Shown here in pieces: positions 37,055-45,868 of a stretch of 64,000 bases of DNA. Source of the DNA: Balneola sp. (GTDB taxonomy: Bacteria; Bacteroidota; Rhodothermia; Balneolales; Balneolaceae). The notes under the pieces were generated by a model. That model was not told where the DNA came from and searched no databases. It saw only the letters and a list, made by a program, of their open reading frames with translations. A program made the position numbers and the translations under genes. The stretch covers positions 144,701-208,700 of the forward strand of contig NZMW01000013.1 of NCBI GenBank assembly GCA_002694685.1. The letters are read 5' to 3'. The stretch's first letter is position 1; each line of letters opens with the position of its first letter.

Positions 37055-37299
37055 CTCTTTCCCTATCCCGCAAAGCGTGACAAGGAAAGGGGGCTCTTGA
37101 AATGAAATCGGTCAGCGTAATAGGTTCATCGATTGATCGTATATCAAAGAGAATAGCGATTAACCGATGGATCGATGGATCGATGGACCGAATGATCGAT
37201 TGGTGATTTTACTTCTTGCTTTAAGTTAGAGAAGAGTCATGTGGCGAGCCAAGAGTCTTCTCAAAAGATTTAGAAACAGGGCTTAGGATGGTAGGTGAA
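37055..37299. repeat. direct repeat A flanking the gene at 37326
   Basis: A stretch of about 245 bases, from TCTCTTTCCCTATCCCGCAA to GGATGGTAGGTGAA. It is repeated in the same orientation at 38209-38447 with high similarity and a few small indels. It contains short ATCGATGG units and an inverted CTTTCC...GGAAAG pair. No gene lies in it. Confidence 0.88.
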
Positions 37300-37325
37300 A
37301 AAGGACATCCTAAATCCTAAGAAGT

Positions 37326-38096
37326 TTATTCAATAGGAATCGCCTGCCTGATTTCCTCTTCAGATAGATTCGGGAAAAAGTTTTGAACAGCAGGAATGGT
37401 CGCTTCCAACTCAGCTTCTGAACTGGCTGATATGTTCTCACTGATCAGCGAAAGCTCAATGTCTTTTAGGTACTCTGGAGGGAACTGGCTATTAATGTTG
37501 GGAAGGATTTCTGCACTTAAGTCTGCCAGTCGGTTCATAATGCGGGCACGATCATCGGCGCGACTATTAAAGCGGACAAAATTCAGCAGGTTATTTTCAT
37601 CCGCAAACTGTACAGCAGCATTATTCTCTAAACCATCCGGTATGGCTTTATACTCCATTGAGAGGGTTGTCATCAGTTCTTCAGCATGTTCCAGTTTCCG
37701 AATTTCACGATAGATGGTAGATAAGTCGGCATTAAGATCATAGTCGATGATCTCGGCCGGGGCTCCAAGTGAATACTCAATAGCGGTATAGTTGTATTGT
37801 GGCTGAATGAAGCGCCAGTTTGAGAAATCATCATACTCATCCTGTTGAATCAAGACATTACGCTCGGCCACAGCATCATTTCCAGCAAAGCCTGGAAAGA
37901 AAATCCGGAAGTACTCCAGCTCTTCTTTTACTCCTGTCAGGATCTTCTGTTTCTCAGCATCTATTCTGCGGTCTTCATTTGAGTTTTGTAGTAGGAAAGC
38001 CCCATAAACTCCAAGAAAGACAATAACCAGCTCCAGCAGCAAAAACTTGATTCCCTGTCTTGAAAAGAATTCGAATGATTTTTCTAAACGTGACAT
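37326..38096 (-). CDS. hypothetical membrane-anchored protein
   Basis: A 256-residue protein with one N-terminal membrane helix (about 17-37, IKFLLLELVIVFLGVYGAFLL) after a basic start. The rest is helical and acidic, and projects to one side of the membrane, probably the periplasm. The opening resembles the single-helix proteins grouped as DUF6090-like in Bacteroidota, but I am not certain of the match. No catalytic motif is visible. The gene is bracketed by two copies of a 240-base direct repeat, which may have moved or may delete it. Confidence 0.65.
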   Translation of the reverse strand: MSRLEKSFEFFSRQGIKFLLLELVIVFLGVYGAFLLQNSNEDRRIDAEKQKILTGVKEELEYFRIFFPGFAGNDAVAERNVLIQQDEYDDFSNWRFIQPQYNYTAIEYSLGAPAEIIDYDLNADLSTIYREIRKLEHAEELMTTLSMEYKAIPDGLENNAAVQFADENNLLNFVRFNSRADDRARIMNRLADLSAEILPNINSQFPPEYLKDIELSLISENISASSEAELEATIPAVQNFFPNLSEEEIRQAIPIE

Positions 38097-38641
38097 AGTA
38101 GTATCTGATTTCTGTTAATTCCCAAAAAATATAACCTTTTTTTAATCAGCTGAAAGATAATCCATTCGGGGAATCCTGCAATTGAATCATTGTGAATTTT
38201 TGATCCAATCTCTTTCCATATCCCGCAAAGTGTGGCAAGGAAAGGGAACTCCTGAAATGTAATCGGTCAGCGTAAATAGGTTCATCGATCGATCGTATAT
38301 CAAATAGAATAGCGATTAACCGATGGACCGAATGATCGAATGATCGATTGGTGATTTTACTTCTTGCTTTAAGTTAGAGAAGAGTCACGTGGCGAGCCAA
38401 GATTCGTTTCAAAAGATTTAGAAACAGGGCTTAGGATGGTAGGTGAAGAGTAAACAGTTTAAGAAAAGTTGGTCTATAGAACGTCGATCATTCGCAAATC
38501 AAAGAGGACAGGGATGGGGTTGGAGGTGATGGATAGATAGTAAATTGTTCAAGCAAATATCCTTCGGAGGTATCTTCAAGATGACACAGATGAAACAACC
38601 ACCAGTTCGTCATTCAATGTTGAATGTTCAATATTCGATAT
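38097..38641. other. gene-free gap with direct repeat B and smaller repeats
   Basis: This 545-base gap holds no credible gene. It contains direct repeat B (38209-38447), a remnant of the inverted-repeat family near 38558-38586 (ATCCTTCGGAGG to AAGATGACA), and an AT-rich unit at 38612-38645 (CAATGTTGAATGTTCAATATT). The TerC gene ends at the right edge. Confidence 0.7.
38209..38447. repeat. direct repeat B flanking the gene at 37326
   Basis: The second copy of the element at 37055-37299, in the same orientation and about 239 bases long. It has fewer ATCGATGG units, but the last 100 bases are almost identical to copy A. Confidence 0.88.
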
Positions 38642-39559
38642 TCAACTCTCTTCCTTAGGAAACATCATGGAAGCCCCAACAGAAATAATCAGTGCAGCCG
38701 CTACAAATCCTAAAGCCCATGGGGTTGGAACGTGGTAAAAGTCAGCAATCAGCATCTTTATCCCCACAAAAGAAAGGATAGCGGCCAAACCATAATGCAG
38801 ATAGCTGAATAGTTTCATCACTCCGTTTAGGGCAAAGTAAAGCGCACGTAATCCAAGAATAGCGAAGGCGTTGGAGCTGTATACCAGAAACTGGTCGGTG
38901 GTGATGGCGAGGATGGCCGGTATGGAATCGACAGCAAAAACGACATCGGTAGTTTCAATCACAATAAGCACTACAAAAAGAGGGGTAGCCATTAATTTCC
39001 CATCTATACGGGTGAAGAAATCAGGGCCGTGAAATTTGTTGGTGACGGGAATAAATTTTCGAGTCAGTTTAAGAACGGGGTTCTTTTCCGGGTGGACTTC
39101 CTTCTCCATCTCAAATGCCATTTTGATTCCGGTGTAAACCAGAAATGCTCCGAAGATATAGACGATCCATTCGAAGCGTTCGATAAGGGCGACGCCCAAA
39201 AAGATGAAAAGAAATCGAAGCACAAGTGCTCCAAAAATTCCCCAGAACAATACTTTATGTTGGTATTTAGCAGGAACGCCGAAGTAGGAAAACACCAGGA
39301 TGAAAACAAAGATATTATCAACGCTCAGGGATTTCTCTATCAGATAGCCGGTGAAGAAATCGAGCGAGCTGGCAGGATCCATGTAGAAGTAAATCCCAAT
39401 CCCGAATACGACTGAAAGGGCAATCCAAATGCCGGTCCAGACCAGCGATTCTTTGATAGAAATTTCATGTTCTTTGCGATTGAAAACCATGAGGTCTACA
39501 ATCAGCATAGCTACAATAAAGACGTTGAATAGAATCCAAAGCGTCAAGCTATGCTCCAT
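38642..39559 (-). CDS. TerC family membrane protein
   Basis: A 305-residue membrane protein with about nine helices of the TerC/Alx family, which export manganese or protect against metal and tellurite stress. Characteristic segments are EKSLSVDNIFVF (about 74-85) and VIETTDVVFAVDSIPA (about 198-213), whose acidic residues lie in the ion path. The start ATG overlaps the stop of the upstream oxyR-like gene (TAATG), so translation is probably coupled. That pairing suggests expression under peroxide stress, when manganese handling matters. The substrate is inferred from the family. Confidence 0.93.
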   Translation of the reverse strand: MEHSLTLWILFNVFIVAMLIVDLMVFNRKEHEISIKESLVWTGIWIALSVVFGIGIYFYMDPASSLDFFTGYLIEKSLSVDNIFVFILVFSYFGVPAKYQHKVLFWGIFGALVLRFLFIFLGVALIERFEWIVYIFGAFLVYTGIKMAFEMEKEVHPEKNPVLKLTRKFIPVTNKFHGPDFFTRIDGKLMATPLFVVLIVIETTDVVFAVDSIPAILAITTDQFLVYSSNAFAILGLRALYFALNGVMKLFSYLHYGLAAILSFVGIKMLIADFYHVPTPWALGFVAAALIISVGASMMFPKEES

Positions 39560-40491
39560 TACTCAACCACCATGGCGTCTTCGTTGGACTCCAGCTCCTT
39601 GGGTATGGATTCTTTGATTAAACCGGCAAATGCTTCAATCAGATTCTTCTTCAGGAATTCACGGCTGTAGACTAAGCGGATTTTTCGAGAAGGAATTGGA
39701 TCTTCGAACTGCTTGATAACCCCGTTTGCACAACGGGTATCATAATCATTCATCGCAAGATAAGGCATTAGGGTGATGCCAAAATTCTGCTCAACAAGAC
39801 GTTTCAGAGTCTCCAGATTTCCGCTTTCAAAAATAATCGGTGCTTTATTCAGCTTCTCGTTGTTCTGCTTGCAGATTTTAAGGGTCTGATCACGGAAACA
39901 ATGTCCTTCATTCAGCAGCCATAAATCTTCTTTGTACAGATCATCAATACAGAGCTTGTCTTTAGATGCCAGCTCATGTTCGGCACTCACATATCCCAGA
40001 AATGGCTCGAGGAATAAATCCTTTTCGTACATGTGCTTGTCGGTGGGGGTGGCAATAATACCCACGTCAAAATAATCTTCATTAAGTCCTTTCAGTACAT
40101 CAGCAGTCAGTGCTTCCTCAAAAATGAGTTCAACATCGGGATAGGTATCCACAAACTTTTTAAGAAATAGAGGAACCAGATAAGGAGCGATGGTTGGGAT
40201 GATTCCCACTCGAAAGGTACCTTTGAGAGATTCACCCTGAACGGCTACCATGTCTTCGATGTGTTTTGCTCCACTCAGGATGGTTTTAGCCTGCTCAATA
40301 ATTTCCTCTCCCATAGCTGTTGGTACAACCGGGGTTTTAGAGCGATCAAAAATAAGTACGCCAAGTTCATCTTCCAGCTTCTGAATTTGCATACTGAGCG
40401 TTGGCTGGGTGATATAAATTTTTTGGGCGGCCGTAGCAAAATGCCGATGTTTATCGACAGCCACGATGTAAGAAAGTTGTGTTAGTGTCAT
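39559..40491 (-). CDS. oxyR: OxyR-type LysR family peroxide sensor
   Basis: A 310-residue LysR-type regulator. The winged helix covers about 1-60 (FATAAQKIYITQPTLSMQIQ is the recognition region), followed by the two-lobed sensor domain. The redox pair of OxyR is present: Cys198 in EGHCFRDQ and Cys207 in LKIC, nine residues apart as in E. coli OxyR, and with the GHC-x-RDQ context conserved. It should sense H2O2 by disulfide formation and activate stress genes. Translation is coupled with the TerC gene by a one-base overlap. The divergent acylphosphatase gene begins 92 bases away, so that gap holds both promoters. Confidence 0.93.
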   Translation of the reverse strand: MTLTQLSYIVAVDKHRHFATAAQKIYITQPTLSMQIQKLEDELGVLIFDRSKTPVVPTAMGEEIIEQAKTILSGAKHIEDMVAVQGESLKGTFRVGIIPTIAPYLVPLFLKKFVDTYPDVELIFEEALTADVLKGLNEDYFDVGIIATPTDKHMYEKDLFLEPFLGYVSAEHELASKDKLCIDDLYKEDLWLLNEGHCFRDQTLKICKQNNEKLNKAPIIFESGNLETLKRLVEQNFGITLMPYLAMNDYDTRCANGVIKQFEDPIPSRKIRLVYSREFLKKNLIEAFAGLIKESIPKELESNEDAMVVE

Positions 40492-40583
40492 GTTCTAAAA
40501 CTTAGTGAACGCTAAAGGTAAGGAATCATTTTTTTAATAATAGCAGGAATAAAATAGAAGTTTAATATTAAAAAGGAAGTTGA

Positions 40584-40853
40584 GTGAAGAAACATATTTA
40601 TATATCAGGCAGAGTACAAGGAGTTGGGTTCCGCCACTTCACGAAAACAAATGCTCGCGAACTTGGAGTGAACGGCTGGGTCAAGAATTTAAATGACGGC
40701 AGAGTTGAGGCGGTCTTCGAGGGAGGTGAAGAACCGGTGAAGAAACTCATCGAGCGGTGCAAGGATGGGCCGCCGTCGGGTTATGTGAAAGACATGGAAG
40801 TAAACAATATGAACGAAGAGGACTCGTATTCAAGCTTTGAAGTTCGGTTTTAA
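40584..40853 (+). CDS. acyP: acylphosphatase
   Basis: An 89-residue protein matching the full length of acylphosphatases, which hydrolyse acyl phosphates such as 1,3-bisphosphoglycerate. The signature GRVQGVGFRHFTK carries the catalytic Arg, and the catalytic Asn lies in NGWVKNLNDGRVE. The start is GTG at 40584, preceded by AAGGAAG, a good ribosome site. It is divergent from the oxyR gene and stands 92 bases before dnaE. Confidence 0.95.
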   Translation: MKKHIYISGRVQGVGFRHFTKTNARELGVNGWVKNLNDGRVEAVFEGGEEPVKKLIERCKDGPPSGYVKDMEVNNMNEEDSYSSFEVRF

Positions 40854-40945
40854 ATGTGGATAAATCGTTAGCAACTTCATCGGTTTTGCTGAGTCAAGTA
40901 TTGTATATTTTGGACGGAATTTTTCTATGAAGCTAAAGCAACTAT

Positions 40946-43900
40946 ATGTATCTGATATTTGATACCGAGACCACAGGCCTGCCCAACGATTTTTCTGCTC
41001 CAATAAGCGATTTGGATAACTGGCCACGTCTGGTTCAGCTTGCTTGGCAGCTTCATGATCATACCGGAAAACTCATCAGCAGCGGGAACCATATTGTAAA
41101 GCCTGAAGGATTTACGATCCCCTTCAATTCAGAAAAAATCCACGGTATCTCCACGGAACGCGCCAATGAAGAAGGTGTGGAGCTCGAGTTTGTGCTCAGA
41201 GAGTTTATCAAAGATATGAACCGTGCCTACTTTCTCATTGGGCACAATGTAAGCTTTGATGAAAAAATTATGGGTGCTGAGTATATCCGTAAAAAGATAC
41301 CTTCAGCCATCATCGATAAGCCCAAGATTGATACCAAAGATGATGGTACCAACGTAGCCAAAATTGAAGGCGGCAGAGGCGGAAATTACAAATGGCCTTC
41401 ACTTGCAGAGTTACACCTGGCCCTGTTCGGCAAAAGTTTTAGTGATGCTCATGATGCCGCAGCCGATGTAGAAGCAACTGCCCGTTGTTTTCTGGAAATG
41501 GTTCGCATCGGAGCAACTCGTGTAAATTTCCCGATGGATGCTCATATTTATGAGCCGGCCCAGAGCTTAATCAAAAAAGAAGAGTATATAGATCTCGTTT
41601 CGCCATCTCGGTTCAAGACCAAGCAGACGGATGAGCAAATAGCGGCTCAAAAAAAAAGTGGAGATCAAGAGGCGGCAGCTACTGAGCTTGTAGAGAAAGC
41701 CACTTTTACCCATCTCCACAATCACTCTAAATTTTCGGTACTTCAGGCTACAGCCGGGATTAAAGAATTAGTAAACAAAGCCAAAGACGAAGGAATGTCG
41801 GCTGTTGGACTTGCTGACCTCGGCAATATGTACGGTGCTTTTGCTTTTGCCGCTGCTGCTCATAATGCAGATATAAAGCCAGTCATTGGCTGTGAATTTT
41901 ATGTAGTAGAAGATCGGCTTCAAAAGAAATTCACCCGCGATAACAAAGACCGGCGCTACCAAATCCCGATGTTCGCTAAGAACAAGAACGGGTATAAAAA
42001 TCTCTCCAAACTGTGCTCCATTGGTTTTACGGAAGGATATTACTACAAATATCCCCGGATTGATAAAGACGTGATTGCCAAATACTCCGAAGATGTAATT
42101 TGTATGAGCGGAGGGGTAAGAGGCTGGCTGGCTGACCTGATTTTGAACAAAGGGGAAGAATTCGCAGAAGAAGAACTACAGTGGTGGATGGAAACATTCG
42201 GGGATGATTTCTACCTGGAAGTGCTGAATCACGGTTTGGAAGAAGAAAAGCGGGTGAACGAGGTTTTTAAATCTTACTCCGAGAAATATGGAGTGAAATT
42301 GGTGGCGACCAATAATGTTTTTTATCTGGAAGAAGAGGACGCTAAAGCTCACGATGCTCTGATTTGTATTGATGATGGCGAGCTCATGAGTACGCCGAAG
42401 GGAAGAGGAAGAGGCTATCGATACGGCTTCCCAAATGACGAGTTTTATTTCAAAACCCAAGACCAGATGAAGGAGCTCTTTGTTGATATGCCTTCATCTA
42501 TTATTAGTACACAAGAAATTGTTGATAAAATTGAGCCGATTAAGCTGGAGCGGGATGTTATACTTCCCAATTTCGAACTCCCTGACGGCTTTGATACGGA
42601 AGATGCCTACCTGCGCCACCTTACCTATGAGGGAGCCAAGCCTCGATATAAGGAAATGGACGATGAGGTTAAGGAACGCATCGAGCTCGAGCTTGGAATA
42701 ATTGAGGAAATGGGCTTTGCGGGATACTTCCTTATTGTGCAGGATTTCATTGCTGCTGCCCGCGATATGGGTGTTTATGTAGGTCCGGGGCGTGGTTCTG
42801 CGGCTGGTTCGGTTGTGGCGTATTGCACGGGAATCACAAACATTGATCCACTGAAATACGATCTGCTTTTTGAGCGATTCTTGAATCCTGAACGTGTGTC
42901 CATGCCCGATATCGATATTGATTTCGATGATGATGGACGTCAACGCGTGATTGAATACGTAGTTAACAAATACGGAAAAGATCAGGTTGCGCATATCATC
43001 ACTTTTGGTTCTATGGCAGCACGTTCTTCAGTTCGAGATGTAGCACGCGTGTTGGATTTACCGCTTGCGGATGCTGACCGAATTGCCAAACTCATTCCTG
43101 AAAAACCGGGAACGACCCTCGATGATGCTTTTTCAGAAGTAAGAGAACTTCGGGATATTCGTGATGGAGAAGGACTGGAAGCCGAAACGCTTCGGATGGC
43201 TTCAGTACTGGAAGGTTCGGTTCGGAATACAGGAATTCACGCCGCGGGTGTTATCATCGCTCCTGATAGGCTTACCGAATACATCCCGGTTAGTACCGCT
43301 AAAGATGCAGATTTGTACGTCACACAGTATGATGGTAGCGTGATTGAATATGCCGGTATGCTGAAGATGGATTTCCTGGGTTTGAAGACCCTCTCCATTT
43401 TGAAGACGGCGATTGCGAACGTGAAGAAAAATTTCGGGAAAGAATATAACCTCGATGATATCCCGCTGGATAATGAAGCCACCTATAAAGTTTTTCAACA
43501 GGGTGGAACCGCAGGGATTTTCCAGTTTGAGAGTGACGGAATGCGGAAGCATCTCAAAAACCTCAAGCCGACCAGCATCAATGACCTGATTGCCATGAAC
43601 GCATTGTACCGTCCGGGTCCAATGCAATTCATTCCTGATTACATTGAACGTAAGCACGGTCGTGAAAAGGTTGAATATGACCATGAAGATTTAGTTGAGC
43701 TGCTGGAACCGACTTACGGTATCATGATTTACCAGGAGCAGATCATGAAAGTGGCTCAGCGAATGGGTGGCTACTCACTGGGTGAAGCGGATGTACTTCG
43801 CCGAATCATGGGTAAGAAGAAGCCGGAACTCCTTCCCCCCGAAGAAGAGAAATTTGTGAAGCAAGCCGTTGAAAAAGGATATGATGAGAAAACGGCGAAA

Positions 43901-45160
43901 GAAGTATTTGATAAGATGGCCATGTTTGCGGGCTATGGATTTAACAAATCTCACTCGGCCGCATATTCGGTAGTGGCTTATCATACTATGTACTTCAAAG
44001 CCAATTACCCTGCTGAGTATATGTCGGCGGTTATGACGCACAATATGAGCAACATCGAGAAGGTGTCGGCTTTTATTGAAGAATGTCAGCGGATGAATAT
44101 TCCGGTGGATCCGCCAAATATCAATACTGCATGGGGTAAATTTCGCCCTAAAGAAGGTCGCGTTCAGTATGGGATGTCTGCGATCAAAGGCGTGGGTTCA
44201 TCCGCGATCCAGCATATTGTGGAAGAGCGGGAAGAGAATGGAGACTATACGTCTATCTTTGATTTTGCCACCCGCGTTGATTTGAAAATCTGTAACCGAA
44301 AAACACTTGAGAGTCTTATCATCGCCGGCGCTTTTGATACGCTGAATGATAACCGTGCACAGCTGCATCACTCTCTGGAAGATATCTTGTCATATGCTGT
44401 TCGGAAGCAGGAAGAGATTAGGCTAAATCAAGGAAACTTATTTGGCGGTGATAGTGGAGGGGCTGGATTTTCCGAACCAAAACTTCAGGAAGTAAGAAGA
44501 TGGACTCAGATCGAGCGCCTGAATAAGGAAAGAGATCTTATCGGGTTTTATCTGAGTGGTCACCCGCTGAGCAGGTTCAAAGAAGAAATTCGATTATTCG
44601 GTAAGCAAGACCTTAGTGATGATGTATTCGGACAAATGAATGACCGGCAGAGTATCCGATTCATTGCGATTATTACCGGGGTGAAAAGAGTGACGGACAA
44701 AAAGGGAAGACCGTTTGCCTTTCTTCAGGTAGAAGATTTGAATAACTCTACAGAAGTGATCGCCTTTAGCTCTACATACGATCAATATATGGGACTCCTT
44801 CAAACCGACAATGTGTTGTTTATTGATGGAACTGTGGATACCCGAAGCGGTCAACCCAAAGTGATTGCCAATACTTTTGAACGGGTTGAAAACCTACGAG
44901 AGAAATTTCAAGAGCAACTGAATCTTAGAATTAAACTCAAAACATCAGATTTAAAGAAAGATCACCTGAAACAGATTGAGACGTTATTCTCGATTAACAA
45001 GGGAAGCACACAGGTCCGGTTAGCGGTGGTAAGTGAGGAAGCTTCAGCACCCATCAAGATGAACGTCCGGAATTTTGTGGTAGAACCAAATGATGATTTA
45101 CTGCGTGGATTGCGGGAAGTGTTAGGTGAAGAGGCTGTGCAATTGGTGCATGGGAGTTAG
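40946..45160 (+). CDS. dnaE: DNA polymerase III alpha subunit with N-terminal DEDDh exonuclease
   Basis: A 1404-residue replicative polymerase. Residues 1-200 are a DnaQ-like proofreading exonuclease with Asp6, Glu8 (FDTETTG), Asp105, His169 and Asp174. Next comes a PHP domain (about 255-470), then the C-family palm with PDIDID (Asp655, Asp657) and GPGRGSAAGS, the fingers, helix-hairpin-helix and an OB domain. In the PHP domain HLHNH remains, but the metal-binding pattern is broken: LLDGA reads VLQAT, DHGN reads DLGN (Leu292), and TNDVHY reads TNNVFY (Asn457, Phe459). PHP nuclease activity is thus probably lost and replaced by the fused exonuclease. The fused part explains the length over the usual 1150-1200. 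Confidence 0.96.
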   Translation: MYLIFDTETTGLPNDFSAPISDLDNWPRLVQLAWQLHDHTGKLISSGNHIVKPEGFTIPFNSEKIHGISTERANEEGVELEFVLREFIKDMNRAYFLIGHNVSFDEKIMGAEYIRKKIPSAIIDKPKIDTKDDGTNVAKIEGGRGGNYKWPSLAELHLALFGKSFSDAHDAAADVEATARCFLEMVRIGATRVNFPMDAHIYEPAQSLIKKEEYIDLVSPSRFKTKQTDEQIAAQKKSGDQEAAATELVEKATFTHLHNHSKFSVLQATAGIKELVNKAKDEGMSAVGLADLGNMYGAFAFAAAAHNADIKPVIGCEFYVVEDRLQKKFTRDNKDRRYQIPMFAKNKNGYKNLSKLCSIGFTEGYYYKYPRIDKDVIAKYSEDVICMSGGVRGWLADLILNKGEEFAEEELQWWMETFGDDFYLEVLNHGLEEEKRVNEVFKSYSEKYGVKLVATNNVFYLEEEDAKAHDALICIDDGELMSTPKGRGRGYRYGFPNDEFYFKTQDQMKELFVDMPSSIISTQEIVDKIEPIKLERDVILPNFELPDGFDTEDAYLRHLTYEGAKPRYKEMDDEVKERIELELGIIEEMGFAGYFLIVQDFIAAARDMGVYVGPGRGSAAGSVVAYCTGITNIDPLKYDLLFERFLNPERVSMPDIDIDFDDDGRQRVIEYVVNKYGKDQVAHIITFGSMAARSSVRDVARVLDLPLADADRIAKLIPEKPGTTLDDAFSEVRELRDIRDGEGLEAETLRMASVLEGSVRNTGIHAAGVIIAPDRLTEYIPVSTAKDADLYVTQYDGSVIEYAGMLKMDFLGLKTLSILKTAIANVKKNFGKEYNLDDIPLDNEATYKVFQQGGTAGIFQFESDGMRKHLKNLKPTSINDLIAMNALYRPGPMQFIPDYIERKHGREKVEYDHEDLVELLEPTYGIMIYQEQIMKVAQRMGGYSLGEADVLRRIMGKKKPELLPPEEEKFVKQAVEKGYDEKTAKEVFDKMAMFAGYGFNKSHSAAYSVVAYHTMYFKANYPAEYMSAVMTHNMSNIEKVSAFIEECQRMNIPVDPPNINTAWGKFRPKEGRVQYGMSAIKGVGSSAIQHIVEEREENGDYTSIFDFATRVDLKICNRKTLESLIIAGAFDTLNDNRAQLHHSLEDILSYAVRKQEEIRLNQGNLFGGDSGGAGFSEPKLQEVRRWTQIERLNKERDLIGFYLSGHPLSRFKEEIRLFGKQDLSDDVFGQMNDRQSIRFIAIITGVKRVTDKKGRPFAFLQVEDLNNSTEVIAFSSTYDQYMGLLQTDNVLFIDGTVDTRSGQPKVIANTFERVENLREKFQEQLNLRIKLKTSDLKKDHLKQIETLFSINKGSTQVRLAVVSEEASAPIKMNVRNFVVEPNDDLLRGLREVLGEEAVQLVHGS

Positions 45161-45366
45161 CTTTTTTAAAATCCCAAGCTTCAAATACCAATGACCAATA
45201 TTATTTTCTGATGCTAGAAAAACCCATTATTCGGAACTTCTTAACTCATAGCCGATTCATAAACCCCCGCTATCAAGTCAATAATTTAAAAGAATGTGTA
45301 ATGTTGAATGAATAATCACGATATTTGTTTAAAATTGACGAACATTCAATAAACGGAAAATATATT

Positions 45367-45693
45367 ATGTCAAAACCAATCGAATTTACCGACGGCAATT
45401 TTGATGAAGAAGTACTTAAGTCTGATAAACCAGTATTGGTTGATTTCTGGGCTGAATGGTGCGGACCTTGCCGAATGATCGGACCTATTGTTGAAGAGCT
45501 TGCCGGTGAGTATGAAGGCAAAGCTAAAATTGGAAAAGTAGATGTGGATAGTAATCCTGAGATTTCCGTGAAGTACGGAATCAGAAGTATTCCTTCTCTG
45601 TTGATTTTCAAAAATGGTGAAGTAGTTGACCAGATTGTAGGAGCTGTTCCTAAATCTCATCTTAGCAAGCAGCTTGAGGCTCAGGTAGCTTAA
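45367..45693 (+). CDS. trxA: thioredoxin
   Basis: A 108-residue classic thioredoxin. The redox motif is WCGPC (Cys32, Cys35), with [10 protein letters not shown] before it and a cis-Pro in SIPSLL. I start at the ATG at 45367 because it gives the normal family length; the frame opens 14 codons upstream without a good start. It reduces disulfides in cytosolic proteins. It stands alone and ends in a strong terminator. Confidence 0.96.
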   Translation: MSKPIEFTDGNFDEEVLKSDKPVLVDFWAEWCGPCRMIGPIVEELAGEYEGKAKIGKVDVDSNPEISVKYGIRSIPSLLIFKNGEVVDQIVGAVPKSHLSKQLEAQVA

Positions 45694-45716
45694 GCTCAAA
45701 ATTTTTATAAATATCT

Positions 45717-45750
45717 AAGCGATGCAGGTAAAACTGTATCGCTTTTTTTT
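45717..45750 (+). terminator. rho-independent terminator of trxA
   Basis: AAGCGAT pairs with ATCGCTT around a 14-base loop, and the stem runs into eight T residues. It begins 24 bases after the thioredoxin stop. Confidence 0.88.
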
Positions 45751-45868
45751 GTGATTCCGAATTAGACGGTAGATATCTTTTACAAGGCTTATCAACAAAA
45801 TAGAATGTTAAAACCTCACTAAAGGTTACATTTAAGCATTCAATCAAACACTTTATTCTGTTCTATAC

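Noticed and set aside
37055..38447. Integron cassette or attachment sites around the gene at 37326
   Set aside because: The repeat is 240 bases, has no attC-like core sites, and no integrase gene is in the window.
42494..42994. A 166-residue open frame on the minus strand inside dnaE
   Set aside because: It is antisense to the conserved polymerase core, lacks any recognisable domain and has no separate coding signal.
45161..45366. A longer thioredoxin with an N-terminal extension from 45325
   Set aside because: The extension has no good start or domain, and the ATG at 45367 gives the normal thioredoxin length.
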